64,000 bases of DNA, taken from assembly GCA_019973155.2 (NCBI GenBank), contig BPQB01000078.1, forward strand, positions 1 through 64,000, read 5' to 3'. Both the position numbers and the translations under genes were made by a program. The stretch is from Phanerochaete sordida (Eukaryota > Basidiomycota > Agaricomycetes > Polyporales > Phanerochaetaceae). Numbering within the stretch: the first letter of the stretch is position 1; the number at the start of each line of letters is the position of its first letter. This document shows, one piece after another, positions 1-12,646 of this stretch. The notes beneath the pieces were generated by a model, which was given only the letters and a program-made list of their open reading frames with translations, was not told where the DNA came from and searched no databases.

Positions 1-835
1 CCGAGCTGCCGCCCTTATATATGGACTGACCTTGCACGTTTCTGCAGAAGCGAAGGACATGAAGTCCCATGACATAACTGCGAACTCATCGAACGTCGCG
101 ACGTCCCACTCGAGACGGCGTAGGAAGCTGTTATCGCGGAGTCGCACGCCACTGGACGCCTGTGTGCTTCTTTTTGACGTCGAATATTTTTCTTCTCTTC
201 CACAAATATGCCCACACGCTTCCGCTCTACCCTTTGCCATTTTACAAACTCGTAAACCCCTTACCTCGCCAATATCCTTGTCCTCATCCTGCCCTTTCTA
301 TATCTTGCTCCTCGCTCGTCCCCTTGTCAGTCGAAAACCACTTTTTTTGCGCTTGCTCCCTGTCCCGTCCCATGCTACACCTTTTCCGTCCGCGCTGTTT
401 CGCTTGCAGGCTCGTAGTAGCCGTAGTGTCTGTTTCCTCACTATCCGCGGTTCTGTACAGTACCCGTTGCGCGTATACAATGACATCCGATGCGACGTAT
501 TTAGGGCGCGCTGTACTGGCGAGATCCTCCCTGACTCTGCGACAAAGTTCGCATTTGAGATTACTACTACTCCGATGTCTCCGCTATCCCCTGGTACGCC
601 GACCATTGGTGCCTTGCCTCCAGCCGTCTTCACATTCATTCTTCCCTATCCTCCGCAACCCGACAGGCACCGCGCAGCTGAGGCCTCTGCATCTACTCAT
701 CCGTACAACCGTATGTGTCTTTTACCCGCGTTTCGGCACGACGGAGTGTTACAACGTTGATAGTTTGTTCCATGATAAATACAGGAAACGGCAGTTGTAC
801 GAGGAGAGCATGACACGATGCTACGCGCAGATAAT
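1..835. other. Region downstream of the PKS, no supported gene
   Basis: Pyrimidine-rich DNA beyond the PKS stop codon. Overlapping open frames run through it on both strands (for example 32-760 + and 298-639 -), but none has a recognisable domain, a convincing splice pattern or protein-like composition. The CT-rich stretch at about 180-400 could be promoter or UTR sequence of a gene lying outside the window. Nothing else can be supported here. Confidence 0.5.
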
Positions 836-3800
836 TTAAAATGGCTGCAATACTTCAACAAGTGCGTTAGAGACTTGGCCGACCTGCAAGCGTCGTCAGC
901 ACATAAATGAGGGAATCAGCGCGACGCTGCCACTCACGTTACGCGGCAAGAACGGCTCGAAGTGGTTCCCAGGTATATCAAACACGGGCACCTCGACGCC
1001 GAGCACGTCCTCCCACCCGCGGACGATCGCGCGCGGATCCTTCCTGTCGGCGAGGAACCGGTCCGACGCCGAGGGCGGCGTCGACCCGGCGAAGGCGAAC
1101 GCCTCGCGGCACCGCAGCATGACGGCGCGCGCAGGCGAGGCGTGCGCCACGGGCGACGCGGAAGGGTCGTACGCGACGAGCGCGGCGGTGGCGGCCTGGA
1201 TGCACGCGCGCGCGCGCTCGTTCGCCGCGCTCGACGCGCCCTTGTTCGCGAAGGCGGCGTCGAGGGCCTCGGGCGAGAGCGGCGTCGACGTCGCGGGGTG
1301 CGGCGCATCGATGAGCACGAGCGCCGCGACCTGGGTCCCAGCGGCGATCAGCTGCCGGGCGACCTCGAAGGCGACTACGCCGCCGAAAGACCATCCTAGA
1401 CTGAACGTCAGGGACGATTCCTTCATTATCAGAAATATCGCGCGTACCTCCTACAAGACACCGCGCGCGCCCGTTCAGCGCGCCCTTGACGAGCCCGGCG
1501 TAGACCCGCGCCATCTCGAGCACGCCGCCCGCCCACGCGCCGCCGTCCGCGAAGCGCGGGTTGTGCACGCCCCAGACCTCGCGCCCGAGCGGCGCGAGGC
1601 GCGCGTACTGGTGCGCGAGGCCGCTGCCGTCGTGCACGAGGAACAGCGGCGCGCCGCCGCCGGTGCCCTCCTGCAGCAGCACGGGGTTCGCCTCCGTGCC
1701 GAACGTCGGCGGGCGCATCGCCAGCGCATCCTTCAGCTGTGGCGCAGCGTCCCAAGGCCCAGTCTTCATCGGTGCGACGGCATCTTGCACCGCACGCACC
1801 GTCCGGCACGTCACAAACAGGTTGCCGGGCAGCGCGCGCCCGAGCGCGGCCTCGAGCGCGTGCTGCGCCTCGATCGCCATGAGCGAGTCCATGCCGAGGC
1901 GCGCGAGGTCTGCGTCGGAGGGGAGCGCGGCGGGCGCGAGGCCGAGCACGCGCGCGAGCACGCCGGGCACCGCCGCGGCGTCGGCGTTTGCGCCCTCTGC
2001 CTCCGGCTCGTGCAGCGTGCGCTCGGAGCCGCTGGGCGTGGACGCGCCCGAGCGAGCGGGCGCGGGTGCGTCGTGTGCGTCGTGTGCGTCAGGTGCGTCG
2101 AGTGCGTCCAGTGCGGCGCAAATGGCGGCGACGCTCGTGCAGGCGGCGAGGAACCCGTCCGGGAGGCGCACGCGGAGCGCAGCGCACAGCGCGTGGTGCG
2201 CCTCGATCGCGGTGAGCGAGTCGAGCCCGAGGCGCGCGAGGTCGTCGTCCTCCGCGATCTCCTTCTCTGGGAGCCCGAGCACAGACGCCAGCACGGCCCT
2301 GACCTGGTCGACGCGCGACGACGCCGTCGAGAGTTGAGTCCGGTGCGTCGGCCGCGGGGACACGCCCGGCGCGCCGCGCGCAGCGGACGCGAGGACGGCC
2401 GCGAAGCCGCTGAGGCGCAGCCGGCGGAAGACCGCGCGCTTGAGCACGGCGACGAGCTCCCCGCTCGCGGCGTCGAGCGCCCACGCCTCGGCGCACACCG
2501 CGCCCTCGCCGAGCGCGCCGAGCGCGCAGTACACGCTGTAGCTGCGCTCCGGCTCGACGAGCGCGGGGAGCACGCGCACCTTGCCCACGCTGGCGCAAAT
2601 ATAGGCTTCATGTGCATCGGCGCTGCAGTTCGCGACGAAGCCCGCGGCGTGCAGCAGCGTGTCGACGAACACGGGGTGCGCGGCGTACGCGCCGGGCACG
2701 CGCGCGTGCTCAGCCGGGAAAGCGACGGCGGCGCACGCGTCGGCGCCGTCGGGCGCGAGCGTGACGGCGCGCATGGTGCGGAACGCGGGGCCGTACGCGA
2801 CGACGCGCGCGAAGATGCGGTCGTACGCCGTGCGCGCGGAGAACGTCTCTGCGAGCGGCGCGGCGGCGGCGGCGGCGGCGCGGCGCGCGACGAGCGGGGC
2901 TGCGAGCGCGAACTTCGCGGCGGTCGCGCGTGCGGAGGCGAGCGCGAGCGTGCCGGTGCAGTGCGTGTGGTGCTTCCCTTCGGGCGCGGCGTACGAGGAG
3001 ATCGCGAAGGCCGCGGCGTGCGGGGCCGTCGGCGCGACCTCGACGCGCACGACGCGCGGCACGTCCGGCGCGTAGACGAGCGGGCCCGGGAACGCGACGT
3101 CCTTCAGCACCACCACGGAGTCCGCGCCCGCGGCGCCGCGCGCCTCAAAGAGCAGCAGCGCGGCGGCGCTCGCGAGCTCGATGTGCACGGACGCGGGGCA
3201 GAGCGCGTGGCCGGCGACGCGGTGCGCGTCGACGAGCGGCGCGAGCGTCGCGAGCGGCGTCTCGAACACCGCGGGGCCCTCCTCTCCCTTCCGCGGCAGC
3301 TTCACCGTCTTGCCCAAAAGCGAGAACCGCGGCGGGGCCTCGACGTGCACTTCAGCCTTCTCCGTGACGCCGTGCTCTTCGTAGGGCACCCAGAAGCGCG
3401 TCTGCGCGAACGGATACGCCGGCAAGTCCGTGATGCGCGCGCCAGGCGCAAGGTCCTTAAAGACCGCGCGCCAGTCCACCTCGACGGCGCTGGTGTACAA
3501 CCTCGCGAGGCTCTCGCCGAGCACGCCCCACGCGCCAAGATTCTTCCTGAGGCTCGGCAGGAGCAGCGCGCCCGGGGCGCCGGCGCGCAGCATGGGGAGG
3601 CACGTCGGGTGCGGGCCGAGCTCGAGGAGCGCGGCGCTGGAGAAGGCGGGGTCGGCGCGCAGCGCGGCGATGCCGCGTGTGAACTGCACGGGCGCGGCGC
3701 AGTGCGCGGCGAAGTACGCGGGCGTGAACACGCTGGCGTCGGCGGGCGGGACGAGCGTGCCGTGGACGTTGGAGAGCACGGGGATGCGCGGCGCGTGGAG

Positions 3801-6800
3801 CGGGACGGAGGACGCGAGCGCGGTGAGGTCGGCGAGCACGGGCGCCATCGCGGGCGTGTGGAAGGCGAAGGGCACCGCGACGCGTGTGCACTTGCGCTGG
3901 GCGGCCTTGAGCGCGGCCTGCAGTGCGTCCAGCTGCGCGAGCGGGCCTGCGACGACGGTGTCCTCGGGGCTGCAACATCCCATCAGCCAACTCCCCTCTC
4001 ACCGTTCTCGGGGTGCTCACCTGTTATAACACGCCACGCTCAACCCCCGGTACCCCTCCGCCCCAACCCATCTCTCAACCTCCCCCACCGGCGCACGCAC
4101 CGCAAGCATGCCCGACTCTCCCCTCACACACCTCTCGTCCATGAGCCTCGCACGGCCCGACACGAGGCGCAGGCCGTCCTCGAGGCCGAGCACGCCCGCG
4201 GCGACGAGCGCCGCGTACTCGCCCAGACTGCGCATTATCAGCACCAAGTGGAAGGGGAAGGGGAGGGGGGGACGCACCTGTGCCCCGCGACGGCGTCCGG
4301 GCGCACGCCCCACGCGCGCCACAGCGCGGCGAGCGCGCACTCGAGGACGAACACGGCTGTCTGGCCTGCCTCGATCCCGAGCTCTTCTGCTCCGTCGGCG
4401 CCCGAGTCGGCGCCCTCGATAACAGCACGCACGCCCGGCCGCCCCCACGCACGCAGCCAGTCCTCGCAGCGCACAACAACATCTCGAAACGCCTTCACTT
4501 CCATGAGCTCGCGCCCCATGCCCGCGTGCTGCGCGCCCTGGCCCGAGAAGATCCACACGACTTTCGCTTTTCCTTCTCCGCTGCCTTCCCCGCCTCCTTC
4601 GCCGTCTCCGCGTTCTTCGTCTGCACCGTCACCGTCGTCGTCCTCGTAGTGATTCGGAGAGCCGGAGTCGACGTGCACGGGCTCGGCGCGCCCCAGCGCC
4701 TCGAGCAGCTCCTCCTTGCTCGCCCCCGTCGCGCCGAGGCGGAACCGGTGCACCTGCCGGCGCGCCGTCGCGGTGTACGCCGCGTCCGCGAGGCCCGCGG
4801 CGTCTGCGCCTTCCAAGTGCGCGATGTATGCGGCGCGCCGGGATTCGAGGGCTGAGAGGCTGTCTGCGGAGAGGCCCATGACGAGTGTTGGTGGTGGGGA
4901 TGGGGATGGGGAGGGCGGCTCGTCCTCCTGGAGCACGAGCACAACATTCGACCCGGCCGCCCCAAAATTACTCAACACCGCCGTCCTCCTCCCCTCCTGC
5001 CCCCTCTCCCACCGCACACTCTGCGTCGGCACGAACACCCCACCGCCCGCCGCCCCGCCCTTACCCATCGTCAGCCCCAGCGCGGGATTCGGATTTTTGA
5101 GGGAGACGCAGCGCGGGACGGCGCCGTGCCGCAGCATGAGCAGCAGCTTCGCGAGCGACGCGCCGCCCGAGGCCGCCTCCGCGTGGCCCAGGTTCGCCTT
5201 CGCGCTGCCGAGCAGCAGCGGGCGCGCGCGCGGCGCGGCGCAGAGCACGCTGCGGAGTGCGGCGAGCTCGGCGGGGTCGCCGGCGCGCGTGCCTGCGCGC
5301 CCCGTCAACATGTCAACACGTCAGCTTGGGCAGGGGAGACAAGGGAGGGAGGGGAAGGGCGCACCGGTGCCGTGTGCCTCGACGACCTGCACGTCCTGCG
5401 GGTGCACGCGCGCGGCGGCGAGCGCGCGGCGCAGGAGCGCGGCCTGTGTCGGCGCGTGCGGGTGCGTGATGCTGCGCGCGCACGCGCTCTGGTTGACCTC
5501 GATGCTCTTGATGACGCCGAGCACGCGGTCGCCGTCCGCGCGCGCGTCGGCCAGGCGCTTGAGCACGAAGAGCGCGACGCCCTCCGCGCGCGCGTACCCG
5601 TCGGCCGCCGCGTCCCACGGCTTGCACTGGCCGGTGGGGCTCAGGAAGTGCGCGCGGTCGAGGCCGAGGTACATCTGCGGGGGTGTCAGTGTGTGGGGGA
5701 GGGGAGGGAGGGGAGGGGGGCGCACGTCGGGGCTGGAGATGACGTTGACGCCGCCGGCGAGCGCGGCGTTGCAGTCGCCGCTCTGGAGGGCGCGGCACGC
5801 GGTGTGGAGCGCGACCATGCTCGCGGAGCACGAGGTGTCGACGACGACGGAGGGCCCGCCGAGCCCGAACGCGTACGCGATCTTGCCGCTCAGGAACGCC
5901 TGCAGCGTGCCTGCACGCCGTCAGCACGCGCCCAGCCACGCCGCGAAGAGGGGCGCACCGGTGCTGTAGTACACATCGACGTCGCGCCGCAGGTTCTGCA
6001 CGTAGTCGTTCGTCGCGGCGCCGACGTACGTGCCGAAGGTGCCGCGGGCGGCCGCGCGCGTGCCGCCGGGGACGCAGCCCGCGTGCTCGAGCGCGTGGTA
6101 CGCGGCGTGCAGCAGCAGGCGCTGCTGCGGGCTCATGCTGCGCGCCTCGCGCGGGCTCACGCGGAAGAAGGCGTGGTCGAAGACGTCGGCGTCCGCGAGG
6201 AAGTTGCCGACGCGTGTCTTGAGCGTGCGCCCCGCGCCGTGCGCGCCCGACGTGTAGTCGTCGACGGCGAAGCGCGAGGCGGGGATCTGCGTGGGTGGTC
6301 AGCGGAGGGCAACGAAGGACAGCGAGCGTTGACGCGGACGGGAGGCACGGCGCCATGGGCATGGTACGTGTACCGAAGGCTCGTTGTGGTGCATATAACC
6401 ACCGCTCGACCCAGCCATCGAACTACACACGGCTGACGGCTGTACGCTCAGGCTCGGGACCGCCGAGCCGCCTCGACATGCTAGGACAGAGACGACACGC
6501 ACCTCGGAGACGGTGTTCAGGCCCTGCTCGAGCAGCGTCCAGAGCGCGGCAGCGTCGGGGGCACCGGGGAAGTTGGCGGACATGCCGATGATGGCTATGG
6601 GCTCGCGCACTATGCCGCCGTCGCGCACTGCGTCGGGCATGATAGGAGAAGGCGTAGCGTCTGAGTTTAGAGTGTCGATGGGTGGAGAGGTCGCGTTCTG
6701 CGCGCCGTGAATCTCGGGGATATCATTAATGTCGACGCTAGCACGCGACGCAGGGATCTGCGCGGCCTATCAGCGAGGGCCAGGCAAGGACGGGCGCGAC

Positions 6801-6917
6801 ACGCACCTCAGAGACATCCTCGGAGCGTGCAGCATCTCGCGATGCAATTGGAGTAGGTGAAGCCAAAGCGTCTGGCGACGTCGCACTGGACGCGCCGTCG
6901 GGGTCTGCGGAAGACAT
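836..6917 (-). CDS. Non-reducing polyketide synthase (KS-AT-PT-ACP-ACP-TE), no SAT domain
   Basis: Ten exons on the minus strand: 6917-6807, 6757-6503, 6286-5959, 5910-5726, 5674-5365, 5292-4278, 4227-4021, 3969-1448, 1395-938 and 883-836. All phases agree, giving about 1812 residues. The ketosynthase starts near residue 89 (EPIAIIGM), with active-site DTSCSA near 259, then VEAHGTG and KANLGH. The acyltransferase GHSLG is split by an intron. The product-template domain has [12 protein letters not shown] and [14 protein letters not shown], the expected catalytic His and Asp. Two carrier proteins follow (GLDSL and GMDSL, near 1382 and 1494), then a thioesterase with GWSFGG. No reducing domains are seen, so an aromatic product of the orsellinic-acid type is likely (family inference). 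Characterised NR-PKSs usually carry a ~350-residue SAT domain ahead of KS; here there are only about 88 low-complexity residues. An in-frame ATG at 7097 would lengthen the N-terminus without adding a domain. The two-codon-phase-matched last exon (883-836) is inferred from splice signals. Confidence 0.9.
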
Positions 6918-6955
6918 GTCGGCGCGGTGGAGAGGTCGGAGGGCGTGCGCGTCGA

Positions 6956-6964
6956 ACTTATATG
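6956..6964 (-). promoter_or_regulatory. TATA-like box of the PKS gene
   Basis: On the minus strand CATATAAG lies about 40 bases upstream of the chosen PKS start codon at 6917. This supports initiation at 6917 rather than at the in-frame ATG at 7097. It is a single motif match without transcript support. Confidence 0.35.
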
Positions 6965-9900
6965 TCGGCAGCCGAGCAATCGCGTGCGGCGTCCAGGGTC
7001 TTCTCGGCGGGCTGCCCACGCACCAATCGGTGCATTCCAATCGGGCAGGCCTGCGCTTCCGAGCTGCTCGTCTGTTGATACAAAGCGAGTGGGTCAAGAC
7101 CGGGGTAACACCAGCGCGCGCCGGCTGCTAGGCTCGCGACGCGCGGGGGCTTGTGCTGTTCGAGGCTAGCACGGCGGCGTGGGCGGGCGCTGGGGCCGTC
7201 GGGGCCGTGCGGCGCACGCCGATGGCGCTGGCTGCCGCCCTGTCAGACGGGCGACGTGCTGCGATCCAGCCCCGAAATGCACGCACTGCTCGATCTGCGC
7301 CCAATACGGACGGCTCCCTGGCATGCAGAACCGTCTGCATTCGGCAGCTGCGCGCCGTGTTGTGGCCATCAGCGCAGAGTGAGACGGGGACCCTGCGCGA
7401 TATCGGTCTCGGGAGGAGGGAGACCAGCGCGTGGGAGCGTCGTCGTCGCGTGCGCGGAACAAGGTTCGGCGCGCGCCTGTCGCAGCCCGCGCGCGACCCT
7501 GGGCACCCTTGACCGTACCTGGCGTCGCCTGTCCAGCGGCCCTGTCGGCCAACCGGACACCCTGCGGGTAAAGTGTACATCCCACACTCTAAAGGCTCTT
7601 TAGGTCACCGACGATTGCAAGGGGCAAGGCCCTGGCCCTGGGAGCACGCGTGCATATGTCCGGTGGCGGGGGTCCGTGTTTCTGACGAGCCGTTGCTGCG
7701 CGGAACTTTACATGTCACCACCGCCGTGCTGACGGCCGGTAGGACGGCAGCTCGTCCATGTCGTTTTTGCGCTGGATTTGCTGGCTGTAAGGTCGCGCAG
7801 CTTTCGGCGAACATGCTAAGACATGGTGCCCCCGACTCGCGCCCGAGGCAAGCCCGAGTCGCGAACCACATCAACGCGCTGGTGTGGCGCTACATACGAA
7901 GGATACGCCATACGGCCCATGCCATAGCCTATCGAACAGATTGACGTCTTGCCTAGTGCACCCTCCAGACCCAGGCTCTGTATATTCTCTCACGAACTCG
8001 GGACACACGACAACATTGCTAAGCAGCCCGCGGCCTCGGGCGACCCGGCTTTCAGCACAGAGTGCCGGGAGAGCTGCAGCTCGAGGGCATGCACATGTGC
8101 CTGCAGAGATGCTGCTGTCCGCTGCATCGCGGACGCGCCCTCAGCTGGAATCTCGACGGCGGCGAGACAGAAGCACGCTGCGTGGGCTGTGCGCCACGGC
8201 GGCGGTTCGTGCGGCCCATTTCCACGCTAGTGCGCATGATTGGGGGCGGGCGCGCCGTCCCGCGGCAGCTCGGGATGGACGGTGCGCGGGTGTGCCTCCG
8301 GGCTGCGTCCGCGTCATGCGCCAGAGCACCACACACAGCGGGCGCGTGGCGCTAAGCGGAGCCCGACAGGGCCCGTTATTATATGCGCCACGGAGTGCGC
8401 TCGTGGATGACAGTGCATATGTCCTGTGCTCGCGGGTCTCTTCTCGTGCCTTCGGCGTGCAGCACTTGAGCGGTCCCGCCGTCCATGCTGACGGGCCAAC
8501 ATGAGCATTATCACTGCAAACGGAGGCCCTCGACACAGCGGCCGCGCCAGGCACGACGGTGGCCCTTGTGGCGGCCGTGCCCCAGCTCAATGCTCGTGCC
8601 ACGGAATACTCGGTGCGCGAAAGATTCCTGAAGTTACCGGCGGCGTGAGTATACTTTGTGCGTCTGTACAAGCTTTGACGTTCCTCGAAGAGTATATCAG
8701 CCGCATACAGCCCTCCAGGCGCATTTAAGACGCCGATACCCGCGCGCAGAACCCCTAGCATTGTGCGTTTGTACGACGTTGTCGGGTGCATGCGCCGCTG
8801 CGCCTCGAGGAGGCCTCTACGTGCCTGCCCAAATACCACGCCATGCACCCACCCTGTTGCAACCCCGCGATCCGCGTACGCGCGTAGCGCGCGGGCACGA
8901 ATTTGCGCGGGGCCCCCGGGTGCGCACCCGCGCTGAGACAGAAGGACGTTGCGCTAGGCTCTGGCCCTCGAGCGACGCTGCGACAGCGCGCCTGTGGATC
9001 GCAGTGCGTTGTGTCTGTCCCCGCTGTACGAACCGCGCATTCCCAATGCGCGGACATACATTGACCCTATACAGGCCTTCAGCATGCGATAAGACTCGGC
9101 AGATAGTGCGAACGCGTCCGGGCATGCGCCGCGAGTATTGGCGTGCGCGCTCGCCCTGCCCGTAGAGCCCGCATCAGGGCGCGCGCGCGGCAGCTCTTGT
9201 GGCGGCTGTGCCATGCCTCACGTTTTCGCGCGGCGCATCTGGCTGTGAGGTTATTTTGGTGAGATTATCTGCGGCGCGAGTACGTCCAACCAATTATCGC
9301 GAGCTCGCAACTCCGCATATGTTGCATATACACAACGACACAACGTTGTCTCGCATATAGGCCGCGGCGCCGACCGTCCCACGGCAAGGGTCCCCGCTCG
9401 ACTGCACAGATGTTCGCTTCCGCTGGACGCCGGGCACTCTCCCATTTGCGCCATGACCCACTGTACGCGGCGTGCAGACACGAATGCGCGCTGCGCTCCC
9501 GAGGGCGCACCCGCGCTGAGACAGAAGTCTATGATAGACCCTTGGCTGCCCGCGCGCCGCTGACCAACGCCCCTCTCCCAACCCCGACCCATACCCAGCA
9601 CCACCCAGCATCCACCACCCAAAGCCTTCCCAGCGGCGGCGCGCAGCGCGGGAGAAGCCCCTTCCGCGGCGCACAACACGGGTCGCGCGGGCTCCTGCAC
9701 GCGCCTGCGAGCCCTGCAGGGCCCGGCAGGGAGATCACTGTCTTGCATTCGCTTAATGCGAGCCTGCAGAGGGTCGCCGTGTGCTGGTCGAGGGCCGCGC
9801 TGATGCGCTATCAACGCGTTGCGAAGACCGCTGCGCGTGCACCGCCCGCGCAAGACGGTGCTGACTGCCGGGCGACGACGTCCGCGCGCCAGCGGCGGGC

Positions 9901-10319
9901 CGCGGCGGGTGCGCGGGGCGGCCGCTGGCGGTGTCGAGGGGCCGGACTTGATGGCGGCATAGCTTGTCGGACAGGTGCACATGGCGCTGTCGAAATTCGT
10001 CGTGCCTGTCCTGCCGGACGATGCATCCGTATCTCCAGGCCTGCGCCATGCACGGTGCCTCGCGGGCACCCGCTTCCGCCTGCACCACCAGAACACGACA
10101 CCGTGCATGCGACATGGCTGTCGCCAGCCGTAGTGCCCGCCCGCCCGACCTGCCTCGAGCAGCGAAGATCCCGCGCGCCCAGCGAGCCGCATTCCTCGCA
10201 CTCCTCTCTGTCAAAGGCTAGCGCGTCACGAGCCCCGCCGCGCGGCCCGCTGCGACGCCCGTTCCTAGCTCTCTGCCGGATGCGGCCTAGCACCGCGCCG
10301 CTGTTGTCCGCCGCCGGGG
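6965..10319. other. Gene-poor GC-rich interval upstream of the PKS
   Basis: About 3.4 kb with many short overlapping frames on both strands and no domain, start context or splice pattern that would make any of them a gene. The frames are rich in Arg, Ala and Cys, as expected from GC-rich non-coding DNA. A 23-base identical word with a diverged 5' flank recurs at 8922-8944 and 9505-9527 (listed separately), so part of the interval is probably decayed repeat. Confidence 0.5.
8922..9527 (+). repeat. Diverged direct repeat, two copies
   Basis: The word GCGCACCCGCGCTGAGACAG plus AAG occurs at 8922-8944 and again at 9505-9527. About 35 bases before each copy also align loosely (both contain a CACGAAT core), while the sequence after the word does not. 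This looks like two old copies of one dispersed element. No coding capacity or terminal structure was recognised. Confidence 0.45.
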
Positions 10320-10651
10320 TTACTGTACTTTTACGACCAAATCGACGGTCACGGGTCACGCGGCCCTCATCCTGTCCGGTAAATTGCATTTGTCACGGGT
10401 CACGAAGGTTCAGGAGAAGGGGTTTTGGTAGGTGCTCACAAAATTTTCCGGCCTGCGGCGCGCGGATGCCTCCAAACGACGCTAACGAGCACTCCCCTAC
10501 CCGCCGGCATCGCGAACGCGTCGATACCACGCGTATTTCGTCCATATCCGGTCGATGTCACGCGTCGCCTGGGCCCTCATCCGGTCATCCGGTTCGCGTC
10601 CCTTGTGTCACTGTCACAGGGTCATCCGGTTTAGTCGTAAAAGTACAGTAT
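10320..10651. mobile_element. MITE with 17-base perfect terminal inverted repeats
   Basis: TACTGTACTTTTACGAC at 10321-10337 is matched exactly in reverse complement at 10634-10650. Read as a TA target duplication followed by CTGTACTTTTACGAC, this is the layout of Tc1/mariner/pogo-type non-autonomous elements, about 330 bp long. Inside, a direct repeat of the type GGCCCTCATCC...CCGGT occurs at about 10361-10380 and 10571-10593. No transposase frame is present. The superfamily assignment rests only on the TA ends and the terminal repeat. Confidence 0.7.
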
Positions 10652-12646
10652 TCATGCTAGACCGCGCGGCGGTGGCGCCCGCCCGATCGTACGCACGGCC
10701 GCCGATGTGCCCAGGGCCGCGGCGGCGGCGTGCGGCGGCGCAGCCCCGCCGCGGCGCGCACACACACACTGCGCGCCGTCGCGTCCGGTGCTGGGCCGCA
10801 CGACGTGCGGCTGGCACGGCCGCTCCTGCGCGCCGTGACACTGCGAGTTCCCGCCGATGCCGTACACACCCCACAGAGACACAAGGAAAGGCACGCACGC
10901 TAGGCCCGCAAAGCGCATAGCTCGCGCGGCGCCCCACCGCAAAGTGCGCTGCCGACGCTAGCTCGCGGCGCCGGAAATCCGCCAGGCGCTCTGCACTCTG
11001 GCGGGGTCCCGGTGGCGCCGGAGATGGATTGGAGATGGGAGCAAAGGGCAGGCCAGGGCGGACCAGGGGCGGGCGCGCCGCGCGCGTGGGTCGATCGTAA
11101 TCGAGCTCGGTTCTCCGGTGTGCGCAGCGGCGCCGGCGCGGCCGCGGTTGCCAGGCGACCGCGCTTTTGTCTTGCGTGGGAGATTGACGTCGTCTAGGCT
11201 CCAGCGCGAAGTGGGAGATGCATGTGTTTTTCGCGCGGCTGTGCGCAGGGCGATGGAGGTGTCGTTATCGTCGGCAGCCGAGACAAAGAGAGCTGCCAAA
11301 TCGACGATAGTGCCGGCGGAGGAATCTCGTGCGCCTGCCGATGCATTGTGGCCTTCTCCCGCTATGGGTATGCGTCACCGGCCATCGGGTACTGACAGGT
11401 ACTGACAATGTTCGGTCAGGGACGTCGTTTGGGCCCGGCGATATCGAATGTCCATGGAGTTTGCGGTGCATGGACGCCGCTGGCGTTGCCAGGGACTCGC
11501 AGCAGATGCGCGAAGGATGCCCGATTCGTTCGATATGAGTGGAGATAGCCCTTGCGTATGAAGCATCTAGTGCTGCATTGTCAATAGATGTAGCATAAGC
11601 TCGGTAGCGAGCCTGAGATACTTACAGATCATGTGTCAGTCCCGGGCTTTTGGTGGAGAGCCACGCAGCTTTCCTGATGCTGTCTAGACGTCGGAGACCG
11701 TCCGAGGGCCCTCTAGCTCAATCATTAATAGACTCGGAGACAGGTGCTGTACGTACCTGTGCCCCCGGCAACCGCGCGAACTCATATGGGGCTACGCCTA
11801 GCGTATTGCGAGTCAGCGTGGCCAAGGCTGGAACGCGAATTGGCAATCAAACTGAGACGAATAGCTGCGAGTGCCGGTAAACAGAAAGGGTCCTTGGGCC
11901 CTGCATGACTGCTGTCCGAGCGGGTCATCCATTTCGGCGAGCGCGGGGTCCTTGGTGCAGTCGTCAATACGCTGGCTCCGCAGACATCGACCGATTAGGT
12001 GTACTCTAAGGAGGGCGAAAAGGGTCAGCGACCGTTCAGGACACAGGATGAAATGAGCCTGAGGCGGCGCTGTCGCACCTTTTCCCCCTTGAGGATCATC
12101 GCACTCCAGTGATACAGGTCCTGAAGTTGAGTCCGGCAGGCTGGGTCAGTGCAAGCGTAATCAGAGCGAGCCCCATCCTCTACACCAGCGGTACGCACCT
12201 CATCGCCTGGCGTATCTTCGGCGCATCTCCAGACGTACGTCCACTCTGCGGCCAGCGTTTGCTGTCGCGAAAAAAGGCTTCCGAACGCGCCTGTGACGCT
12301 GTGTTGGACGCGGAAACTACCACAAGACCTGCCCGAGGTGAGGGATGTGGCCTACGGGGACGTCACGTCACTGCGAGCACAGCTGGAGTGTGCTTGCGGT
12401 GCGTTGGCTGCGGCCACGGAGTCATGGATGGTGTTGAGCCGGTGTCTTTGCGGCACGCGCTGCGAAATGGTTGGTAATTACGTGGCAGGATGACTGAGCA
12501 ATTCGCTGTCGCAATTTTAAAATACTGCTAACGCAGTAGATATGTCAGAATTGCGGCGGTCGAGACGTATGGGAGCACATACTGCGTCGTGACGGTTGAA
12601 CCAACGGATCATATTAATCCTCGATTTACGAGAGTCAACCGCAAGG
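10652..12646. other. Intergenic region upstream of the first F-box gene
   Basis: About 2 kb in which GC content falls from the very GC-rich part before 11200 to a more even composition after 11500. Short frames (for example 12109-12477 +) show no domain or paralogue match. A TATA box for the next gene sits at the right edge. Confidence 0.45.

Noticed and set aside
32..839. Two long overlapping plus-strand frames at the window start
   Set aside because: No recognisable domain; Ser/Pro/Leu-rich products of CT-rich DNA; no splice or start context support.
1119..4649. 1176-codon open frame on the plus strand across the PKS
   Set aside because: It is antisense to the PKS, runs through KS, AT, PT and ACP codons in the opposite direction, and has Arg/Glu/Ala composition typical of a GC-rich shadow frame. 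No domain is seen.
6918..7097. Longer PKS N-terminus starting at ATG 7097
   Set aside because: The added residues are Arg/Pro-rich without a domain, and a TATA-like element lies between this ATG and the one at 6917.
8814..9125. Coding interpretation of the repeat-bearing region near 9 kb
   Set aside because: Frames differ between the two repeat copies and are interrupted; the shared feature is nucleotide sequence, not protein.
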